DNA from: Anagrus nilaparvatae
Lineage: Eukaryota; Arthropoda; Insecta; Hymenoptera; Mymaridae
Assembly (NCBI GenBank): GCA_022575985.1
Contig: JAKSXM010000014.1
Location: 2,728,001 to 2,792,000, forward strand
Direction: 5' to 3'
DNA length: 64,000 nucleotides
Made by a program: the position numbers and the translations under genes. The notes beneath the pieces are model-generated. The model had not been told where the DNA came from and searched no databases. It was given only the letters and a program-made list of their open reading frames with translations. Below, piece by piece: positions 55,380-64,000 of the stretch; positions within the stretch are counted from its first letter, which is position 1, and each line of letters begins with the position of its first letter.

Positions 55380-57760
55380 GCAGTTGAAAAACTCATTAAT
55401 TGTAGAAATCAAGTAATCAGTATCTACGGCTGACAAGACTCATATATGGTGTAATAGCTAATTTCTTTTGAACTCCAGAACATTGATCGTAAGAACAAAC
55501 AAAACACGAGTCATGGATTTCTTGATACTTAAGTAATACACGAGACTGCAAATATATAAAGCTGAGCTGAATTATATTTTTGAAGGCCTTAATTATAAAC
55601 TAAAAACTTAAAAGAAAAAAATTCTTAATTTATTTATTTATTTTTTTTAAATCATGGAAATACCATCTCTTTTTTTATGCTATAGCGGGTTTCTAAAATG
55701 GTTAGACAGAGAAAAGAAGAATTTGTGAGAGAAAGATAGAATAAAATTTTGTTCGAAAAAGAACTTATAAAATATAATTTACAATTATCGCATTACTTAA
55801 TTAGCTATTTGGGCCGTTCATGAATTAAAATCTGCAGTTCTCTTTCAGATAAATTTTTAGATTGTCCTTTTCTCAAAATCTCTTCTTGTCTCTTTTTAAA
55901 TAGTTCATCAGAACATGGCACTATAAAGATAGATATTATTTTACAGCTGAGAATATTAGCAAATAATTTCACATGTATAATAATAAATAAAAAGGTGCAA
56001 ACAAACAAAAATTTCTTATAATATGTTAGTTGCTGTTCATGAGTAAATACTTGTAATAAGTAAATAATAGGTAAAGGCGATGCAAACTATGAAACTCATT
56101 GTTCTGCTGATGTCAACGAAAAGAAATGAGATGGTATGGTTTTAGGTCTTCAAAAGTTTCCAATTCGCTAAATTTGTTGCAACGTTATCTTCCTTTTTAT
56201 AATCTGTATTGGAGCTGAAGGTTTTAATGCAGATAATTGCATAATTTTTATAAAATTTATTAACTTTAAATTAAAAATTTTAACAAATAACATTAATATT
56301 TAAATATAAATAAATATCTATAATAAGTATTTTTAATAGGTGAGTGCGATGCAAAATATAAATCTCATTAATAGTGTATCAGAAGCAGCAAGAAAAAGAA
56401 GCGTCAGAGAAATATTAGGTGAATAAACAAGTAAATAGGTGAAGATAAATTCATATTTTCTTATAGACAGACAAGAAACATTTGGTGAAATAGCTAATTC
56501 CTTTTGAACTCCAGAACATTGATTGTAAGAACAAACACATGGATTTCTTGATACTTAGGTAATACATGAGACTGCGAATATGACGAACTGAATTATATTT
56601 TTGAATCCCTTAGTTAAAATTTAAAAACTTATAAGAAAAAATTGTTTATTTATTTATTTTATTTTTTTATGTATTGTTGTCTACTTTAATAGAAAGATGC
56701 ATGCCAGACATATGAAAAAAAAAGAGATAGCTTTTTTATTATTTAAAAAAAAAAAATGAATGAATGCGAATAATATTTTTTATTCAAGTTTTACTTAACT
56801 ATCAAGAAATCCATTACTGGAGTAGTCGCTTTGTTCTTACGATCAATGTTCTGGTTTCAAAAGGAATCAGCTATTACACCATATGATTCTTGTCAATCTT
56901 AGATATTGATTACTTGTTTTCTGCAATTAATGAGTTCTTAAATTGCAGAACATTCATCGTAAGAATGAACACTGCTCCAGCAATGGATTTCTTGAAACTT
57001 AAGTAATACATGAGAATGTTAATATAAAGCCGAACTATATTATATGCTTGAAAGCCTGAATTAAAAACTCTAACCTAAAAGAAAAAATTTTTCATTTATT
57101 TTTTTATTTTATTTATGTGCTTTTTTCTGCTATAACTGACAGATGCATGCTGGACACATATAAAAAAAAGAGATGGTTATTTATTTAACTATTATACACC
57201 AAATGTTTCTTGTCTGTCTAAGATACTTATTACTTGTTTTGCTGCAATTAATGAGTTTTTAAACTGCAGAACATTCATTGTAAGAACAAACACAACACGA
57301 GTCATGGATTTTTTGATACACATGAGACTGTAAATGTAAAGCCGAACTGAATTATATTTTTGAAACCCTTAGTTAAAAGCTAAAAACTTAAAAGAAAAAA
57401 ATTGTTCATTTAATTATTTACTTTTTTATTTATTGCTGACTGATTTGCATGCTAGACATATACCTAAAAAAAAGAGATAGTTATTTCATCATTTAAAAAA
57501 TAAAAATATTACTTAATTATCAAGAAATCCATTACTGGAGTAGTCTTTGTTCTTACGATCAATGTTCAAAAGGAATTAGCTATTATACGATATGAGTCTT
57601 GTTAACCTTATAGATATTGATTACTTGTTTTCTGCAATTAATGAGTTTTTAAACTTTTTAAACATTCATCATAAGAATAAACCATTATCAATGGAATAAA
57701 CACTGCTCCAGCAATGGATTTTCATGATACTTAGGTTATATTTTTGAATCCTTTATAGTT
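55380..57760. repeat. Nested direct and inverted repeat complex
   Basis: The unit AGAACATTGATCGTAAGAAC...ATGGATTTCTTGATAC...TTAAAAACTTA-AAAGAAAAAA occurs forward at ~55480, ~56515, ~56945 and ~57270, and inverted (CAAGAAATCCATTACTGGAG...GTTCTTACGATCAATGTTC) at ~56802 and ~57522. No coding sequence; short ORFs (e.g. 55805-56008) are not supported. Confidence 0.7.
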
Positions 57761-57809
57761 GAATTTCTTTTTTATAATTACTCTATATTTTTTTATTATA
57801 TTATAATTT

Positions 57810-58200
57810 TAATTAACAAATATATTATATATACTCCAATAATACTCCAATATTTTTTTTATATTTTTTTATTTATACTCCAATTTATTATTATATTTAT
57901 ACTTTTATATATACTCCAATAACAATAACATGACAATACCAGTGCAGAAGAACACACTCATATATTTCTTTTTTTTTTTGGAAAATTGGAAAATACTTTG
58001 TTACGTATTACGTATTATAAAATATTATTAATTAACAAATATACTCCAATTTTTATACTCCAATAATACTCCAATATTTTTTTTTATATTTTTTTATTTA
58101 TACTCCAATTTATTTATTTATTTATATTTTTTATATATACTCCAATAACAATAACATGACAATATCAGTGCAGAAGAACACACTCATATATTCGAAATAT
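57810..58200. repeat. ACTCCAAT-rich tandem repeat, 2 copies
   Basis: Two ~210-230-bp copies with ACTCCAATAATACTCCAAT, TTTATACTCCAATTTAT and AACAATAACATGACAATA(C/T)CA then GTGCAGAAGAACACACTC. Confidence 0.75.
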
Positions 58201-58244
58201 TTTTTTTTTTATTATTTTATAATATATTTTATAAAAAATCGAAA

Positions 58245-58312
58245 TTCGAGCTTTTCGAGCTTTTCGAGCTATTCGAGCTATTCGAGCTATTCGACTTGGA
58301 GCTCTTGAAGGT
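58245..58312. repeat. 10-bp minisatellite (TTCGAGCTAT)n
   Basis: Six to seven units of TTCGAGC(T/A)(A/T)T with minor variation. Confidence 0.8.
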
Positions 58313-58479
58313 CTCATCAAAATTAGAGAGAGAAACCTCAATTTCCTGTATATTAGTGCTTCTAAGTTTAGAACTTAACTTAGTCGCGCGCCGTAATATG
58401 CTAGAAAAACTGGATTAAGAATTGCGGGCATGCTTTTTTTGACATGGGTAAACGAATTTTATTACGGGATCCTGCTTAC

Positions 58480-58585
58480 AAAAAATTAGCGCTTCACCCT
58501 TAAATTGGTAAAAACATGAGATACATCAAAAAGGGATAGCTTTTGCTAAATTAAGGGTGAAGCGCCAATTTTTAGTACAGAAAAA
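58480..58585. repeat. ~105-bp inverted repeat, MITE remnant
   Basis: TTAGCGCTTCACCCTTAAAT at ~58486 pairs with AATTAAGGGTGAAGCGCCAA at ~58551. Confidence 0.6.
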
Positions 58586-58991
58586 AGAAATATTTTCTGT
58601 CCGCTGACAAAGAAAAATCGTATACGAACCTTGTCTATTGAAAGGATTGCCCTAAATCGCAGTAATTCACTTACGATTTGGGCAGATTTTTAATTTTCTG
58701 GCCCTAGATTCGTAATTATCTACTATTTTGATAAAATAATATTGCATAAATATGATAAATTGTATTTTATCGGTCTTTACGGACAATATTATTATTCATC
58801 AATTACAAATTAATGCAATTTAATGAATAATATTTTAAACTTGCTTTATTGTTAATGATCGCCAATAGCGTGTATCCATTAACAGCAGTTTAATAAATTT
58901 TTCTAAATTAAAAATAAATTTTTAATTTAATTTTTATTTTGTTTCTTAGATGTTAAGAAAAAAATCTTTGAGAAAAAATAAATGTCTCATC

Positions 58992-59064
58992 AGTGCCAAC
59001 GAGGATCGAACTCGTGATCTTCTATTTGCCGGATAGACGCTTTAGCCAACTAAGCTACGGCACG
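58992..59064 (-). tRNA. tRNA-like gene, anticodon GGC by position (copy 1)
   Basis: 73-nt cloverleaf: D stem GCTT/AAGC, anticodon stem TCTAT/ATAGA with loop CCGGCAA, T stem ACGAG/CTCGT with loop TTCGATC, and acceptor with six of seven pairs (first pair C/T mismatched). The A-box and B-box look usable. Position 33 is C instead of the near-universal T. Identical to copies 2 and 3. Confidence 0.55.
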
Positions 59065-59297
59065 AGACGACACTCGATGATACCAATGATACATTTATTC
59101 TCTCTCAAAGAAGGCAACTATTCGACCCAGTGCCAGAATTATATATTATTAGAATAATATTTTATCATCCGATGATAATTGAATAAATATGATAAATTGT
59201 ATTTTATCGGTCTTTACGGACAATATTATTATTCATCAATTAATGTATCATTGGTATCATCGAATAAATGTATCATTGGTATCATCGAGTGTCGTCT

Positions 59298-59370
59298 CGT
59301 GCCGTAGCTTAGTTGGCTAAAGCGTCTATCCGGCAAATAGAAGATCACGAGTTCGATCCTCGTTGGCACT
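59298..59370 (+). tRNA. tRNA-like gene, anticodon GGC by position (copy 2)
   Basis: Same sequence as copy 1 in plus orientation, followed by a T6 run after a 3-nt-interrupted T stretch (TTATTTTTTC) that could end Pol III transcription. No encoded CCA. Alanine identity would follow from the anticodon, but the G3-U70 pair typical of tRNA-Ala is absent, so identity is uncertain. Confidence 0.55.
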
Positions 59371-59734
59371 GATGAGACATTTATTTTTTCTCAAAGATTT
59401 TTTTCTTAACATCTAAGAAACAAAATAAAAATTAAATTAAAAATTTATTTTTAATTTAGAAAAATTTATTAAACTGCTGTTAATGGATACACGCTATTGG
59501 CGATCATTAACAATAAAGCAAGTTTAAAATATTATTCATTAAATTGCATTAATTTGTAATTGATGAATAATAATATTGTCCGTAAAGACCGATAAAATAC
59601 AATTTATCATATTTATTCAATTATCATCGGATGATAAAATATTATTCTAATAATATATAATTCTGGCACTGGGTCGAATAGTTGCCTTCTTTGAGAGAGA
59701 ATAAATGTATCATTGGTATCATCGAGTGTCGTCT

Positions 59735-59807
59735 CGTGCCGTAGCTTAGTTGGCTAAAGCGTCTATCCGGCAAATAGAAGATCACGAGTTCGATCCTCGT
59801 TGGCACT
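59735..59807 (+). tRNA. tRNA-like gene, anticodon GGC by position (copy 3)
   Basis: Identical to copies 1 and 2. Lies 437 bp from copy 2 in the direct repeat. Confidence 0.55.
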
Positions 59808-60355
59808 GATGAGACATTTATTTTTTCTCAAAGATTTTTTTCTTAACATCTAAGAAACAAAATAAAAATTAAATTCAAAATTTATTTTTAATTTAGAAAA
59901 ATTTATTAAACTGCTGTTAATGGATACACGCTATTGGCGATCATTAACAATAAAGCAAGTTTAAAATATTATTCATTAAATTGCATTAATTTGTAATTGA
60001 TGAATAATAATATTGTCCGTAAAGACCGATAAAATACAATTTATCATATTTATTCAATTATCATCGGATGATAAAATATTATTCTAATAATATAAAATAA
60101 TATTGCATTTTTTGTAAAACTTAAAAAGTATATGATTAGGTATACTGTTTAAGTTAAATAAAAAAAAAAATCTGAAAAAAATTAGGTAAAAACTAAAATA
60201 TGTACTATTTTTATATATTTTTAAATAATGGAAATGAAATTAAGGTATTTGTAAATTATTATGAAAATATGCACTGTAAAACAGCTGCTGTGCCGCTTGA
60301 ATTGTCAAGCAGTACTCTACGATAAGTATTTTAAATGGAAAAAAAATTTGGATAA

Positions 60356-61545
60356 TGGGTCATTCCATGGATAAATAGCACAAAATGATACGCAAGGTCT
60401 CAAAAATAAAAAATTTGTTTTCGATAAAACAACTTATAAATAGATGATAAATAATTGTTTTAAAGTTTTTGGTAAAACTTCTCTTCTCAGTCACCATTTT
60501 TCAAAGTTCCATAAAACAGCTCTAGATAATGTTAAAAAAAAAAAAGAAATAGGTTTTCCATCTGAAATTTGATGAGAAAATCAAATTTTCAGTCAGATTT
60601 TTCCCACTCTGTGTCGATTTGCGGGAAAATTTAAGTGAAAATACCCGATAAGTTTTTTCTCTAAATTTTCCAAAAATGCATATAATTAACTGAAAAAAAT
60701 TTCCCGAGGATATGTTTTGTTATAAGCGCTTAGTACCCAATTTCGTAAATTTTCAACTTTTTTCTATTTTGACTTGTTAGTTATTTTGCTGATTTCCCTT
60801 TTAACGCCATCCTAAACCCCTATGTTTTTAACAGGCAGAGTAAGGCAGAGTTCATTTTGAAAAAGGTCGCCAATCCATTTCTAATAAAATTTGTGGCTTC
60901 ATATTGATTCATTCCCTTGGAAAAATCATTCTTTATAGCCTAAAATATTTTTTTTGTTTTTTCTAAAGCTTAAAAAAGAAAGCCGACTTTTAAGAAATTT
61001 TTACCGACACATTTGGGTTTAGGATGGCGTTAATCTCGTGAATTATCCATAATTTTTGTTTTCCCAAATAAGAAGTACTTTTTTTTCAGCTTTTCTATGC
61101 TTTTAAGCTAAAAATTTAAATTTTATTTGATCACGTGACTAAGCGGGAAATCAGCAAAATAACTACAGGTCAAAATTAGTGGAAAACTTTTTGGCTATGT
61201 TCACGTGAAATTGTCCACAAATTTAAATTTTACCGCGAATCGACACAAAGTGAGAAAAATCTGACTGAAAATTCGAGTTCCTCATCAAATTTCAGATCGA
61301 AAACCTATTTCTTTTTTTTTTAAACATATTTTCTAGGTTTTATAGAACTTTAGAAAATGGTGGCTGAGGAGAGAAGTTTTACCAAAAAACTTTAAAACAG
61401 TATAATACCCTTAAAAATTTATAAAAAGCCTTCAGATTCGGTAAATAATCTATTTTAAGTTGCTTTATCAAAAAAAAACAAATTTTTTATTTTTGAGACT
61501 TTGACTATCATTTAGTGCTATTTATCCATGGAATTACCCTAATAT
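60356..61545. mobile_element. ~1.19-kb fold-back element
   Basis: Imperfect inverted repeat with ends CCATGGATAAATAGCAC (60365) and its inverse (61515). Interior landmarks pair in order: CACCATTTTTCAAAGTTC / GAACTTTAGAAAATGGTGG; TATTTTGCTGATTTCCC / GGGAAATCAGCAAAATA; AACGCCATCCTAAACCC / GGGTTTAGGATGGCGTT. Coordinate sums drift by ~50-60 bp, so small indels exist. No coding sequence. Confidence 0.85.
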
Positions 61546-61705
61546 AATAATCTTAGAGAAATATAAACGTATAGTTCATAATTGTATGCACAAAATATAT
61601 CAAAATATATTTATTACCTTTTAGGAACACTGTTTTCTTGAGAATTTTCTTGAAAATTTAAGTTGAGTAGCAGCTGTACATATTGTTTTACAACGGTAAT
61701 CATAA

Positions 61706-63176
61706 GGGCGATTTCCAGATAAGTACAGTAATTTGACCCCCAAGACCCAAACTTAACCTAAGTAGTAGAATCCGAAAATTTATCAAAAAACTCACTGACC
61801 ACGCTGGAATTAGAACTCTAGGCCACGAGAAGCCCCAGACAATTAAAAAAAAACCGTTTTCTGGGTTTTTTAAAGATTTTATTTAATTTCTCCGACCTGA
61901 TTAAATTTCCCCAGCCACAAGCTGGAAAACTTAAAATTTCACCAATTTTTAGAAAAAGTATTTTTTGGAGGCCTTTAGGACTTCTTTAAGACTCCGAAAT
62001 ATAATTTTGAATTTTTCGAAAAACGGATTTTCGAGCATGAAAAAAATAGGCCTTCCTTAAATTTTTTGTATAGTCTTGTCGGGGTGAAAAACAATATTTA
62101 AAATTCTTTTTTTTAAATCTCCTGGAGATGGTACCTTTTTTTAATACCCGAAAATTCAAAATCTTCTACCGCCGTTTATACGCGCTCTTTTAACTGCTAT
62201 AAAATTTTTATTTTAAACAGTTTATTATTCTGCAAAAATGTAAAGACATAGTTGTTCAGCTGATTTTTATCAATAGCTATCATTCTGCAGCTCTAATTGT
62301 TTTATTTTGTTACTGCTGTTTATCAGCACCTCATGCATTTTAAAAATCAAAAGTATGCGTGAAGCGTGGATAAATGACGGTAACAGAGTTGGACGATTGG
62401 GATTGCAGAATGGCAGATATTGATAAAAATCATCTTAATAACTACGCTTTTAAATTTTTGCACAATAATAATAAAAAGCGTGGATAAACGGTAGTAGAAA
62501 ATTTTTAATTATTGGGTATTAGAAAATGCATATCCAGAAAATGGTATCAGGAAATTTTCTAACCAGAAAAGAGGGCTCCAGGAAATTTTCTAGAAAATTA
62601 AAAAATATGGTTTTCACCCCACCAGGACTATAAAAATAGTAAATTTTTAATCAAGGGAACAAAAAAAGGCCCAGTTGGCACGTTAATTACCATCAGAGGC
62701 AAAACGGAGGATGGTATAAACGGTGATCTGGGGCATTCTTTCATTTCTCTGATGTTCAGAATAGAAATTTTCTTTTTCAGCCGGGAGAAGATGCCTTTCT
62801 TTGATCACGCCGCGGGAAGAAATATGTTTTCGAAAACGGTATCTTAGAGAACTCCTAAAAGTCTCAAAAAATTTTTTTCTTGAAAAGTGGTGAAATGTTA
62901 AGTTTTCCAGTCTGTAAACGGAATATTATCTGTTTCTGGGTCGGAGAAATTAAATAAATTTTTTAAAAACCTCCAAAAAACGTTTTTTTTTTTAGGTTTT
63001 AGTGAGCCTGTTGTAGCCTAAAGTCCTATTTCCGATATTTTTAATTAATTAAATCAAAACATATTTATTTTAATTTATTTATTGATCTTTTTTGGAATCA
63101 GTGAGTTTTTTGATACATTTTCAAAAGGTACTACTAAGGTTAGTTTCAGGGGCCAAATCACTGTACTTTTCCGGAA
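61706..63176. mobile_element. ~1.47-kb fold-back element
   Basis: Ends AAGTACAGTAATTTGACCCC and its inverse GGGGCCAAATCACTGTACTT. Interior pairs: AATTTCTCCGACC / GGTCGGAGAAATT; TGGAAAACTTAAAATTTCACC / GGTGAAATGTTAAGTTTTCC; TACCGCCGTTTATACGCG / GCGTGGATAAACGGTAG. No ORF. A trace of the CCCAAATCGCACG MITE family sits at ~62668-62750 in the right arm. Confidence 0.8.
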
Positions 63177-64000
63177 GTAGCCTTTATGGCTACTTTAAAA
63201 ACATGTATATTCTACGATAGATTAGTCACAAATCCCACTTAGAGGGTCTTCAAATTTGGTCCAATGTATATTTTGCTGAATTACTATCAAAACCAAGTTT
63301 TACATTCGAGTTTCAGCCTTCCAGACTACAAATTTGATTTTTTTATGCCATTTGAGTTTTTGGCTATCTTTAAAAAACGTATTTTGTACCATATACAAAA
63401 GAATTTCTTTATCACAGAATTCAATTAGATATATCCAGGCAAATTTAATATTAGACTGAAAGAGCAAAAATTTGTTTATATTATAAAATAAGGCAGGGGA
63501 TAAATGTCAATTTTTTAAATATGTCAACAACAAAAAATACAAAAACTTATAACCGGTTGTTGTTAACACAACCTAAAAACATAGAACACGCTTAATTACA
63601 GCTGAGGGCAAGGTATAATGCATAAATAGTATACTCAGCAACATTATTGCTATTTTTATACTTTTTAATAATCACTTTTAGTATAGCATCTCTCTAAAGC
63701 CAAATTATTCTGATTCCCTAAACCCGTATTATTTCAAGTTTTGTAAATTTGAATTATTTTTATTCCCTAAAGTTAAATTATTTAAGTCCCTAAAACCAGA
63801 TTATTCCAAGTCCCATTAAAAAGGACACATTTGACCATCTCTTTTAAATCGGACACTTTTGGCCCCCTCCCTCTTCATTTTCAGATTTTCAGTGTATTGA
63901 GCTCCTGTGACATTTAATGACTTCGTGAATTCGTCTTGCTTTTTTATAATTTGATCGTATGTATTTTTAGTAAACTGTATACACTGTTTTTTGTCTATTG
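63177..64000. other. AT-rich end of window with an inverted minisatellite
   Basis: No gene. 63705-63890 holds degenerate units (ATTCCCTAAA, AAGTCCCTAAAACC, then GGACACATTTGACC) that are the inverse of the block at 53765-53965. Confidence 0.6.

Larger units (their letters stand above)
58731..60110. repeat. tRNA-like-bearing ~440-bp repeats, one inverted and two direct
   Basis: Three copies of one unit: inverted (about 58731-59235), then forward at about 59263-59700 and 59701-60110. The two forward copies are spaced 437 bp. Each has the tRNA-like sequence, GATGAGACATTTATTTTTTC after it, a constant ~300-bp tail (TGGATACACGCTATTGGCG, ATTGTCCGTAAAGACCG, TTATCATCGGATGATAA) and ATTGGTATCATCGAGTGTCG before the tRNA-like part. 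Confidence 0.9.

Overview
The window reads as AT-rich animal nuclear DNA, most likely from an insect (perhaps a parasitoid wasp, but the sequence does not prove it). Evidence is the company of elements: a Polinton/Maverick (adintovirus-like) element with spliceosomal introns, a 3'-truncated R1/I-group non-LTR retrotransposon, a decayed BEL/Pao element, a Gypsy-type LTR, a Penelope-like element, and many fold-back/MITE-like repeats. I see no intact ordinary host gene. All clear protein-coding content belongs to mobile or virus-like elements.

Region 1 (1 to about 15.8 kb): the right-hand part of a Polinton, all genes on the minus strand. Reading along the genes: a chain of small exons (15750 to 14127), protein-primed DNA polymerase B, packaging ATPase (spliced), a small basic core-like protein, a 313-aa conserved protein, a parvovirus-type phospholipase A2 protein, a chromodomain integrase, a 277-aa structural-module protein, and the start of a further small structural protein cut by the window edge. 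The major capsid protein and protease, usual in this family, must lie left of the window if present. Three features stand out. (i) A 4.52-kb tandem duplication with breakpoints inside the ATPase and polymerase genes. (ii) A nonsense codon in the exonuclease region of both polymerase copies, so it predates the duplication. (iii) Gene junctions that are either stop/start overlaps or nearly pure A-tracts before the ATG. The polymerase appears to carry an unusual multi-exon 5' extension in which every intron I can place is in phase 1 and several exons repeat a short NPxPGC-type module.

Region 2 (16 to 22.6 kb): small repeats and one small unexplained ORF, then a minus-strand non-LTR element with a long ORF1 (702 aa, zinc knuckles), an endonuclease ORF2 broken by a stop and cut off before the reverse transcriptase, its GC-balanced leader, and a ~236-bp AT-rich tandem repeat.

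Region 3 (22.6 to 42 kb): AT-rich DNA with short inverted-repeat elements, a Gypsy-type LTR with primer-binding-like sequence (28.6-29.5 kb), a nested fold-back element (33.2-34.4 kb) abutting a BEL-type LTR, a seven-copy GGCGAA motif cluster, and a decayed BEL/Pao gag-pol (37.2-40.2 kb).

Region 4 (42 to 64 kb): a palindromic Penelope-like insertion flanked by 12-bp direct repeats, two copies of a ~1.5-kb internally repetitive element, a 2.67-kb near-perfect palindrome with 1,042-bp arms, nested repeats at 55-58 kb, a ~440-bp repeat carrying a well-folded but odd tRNA-like gene (three copies, one inverted), and two further ~1.2-1.5-kb fold-back elements. No protein gene is supported beyond 43.9 kb.
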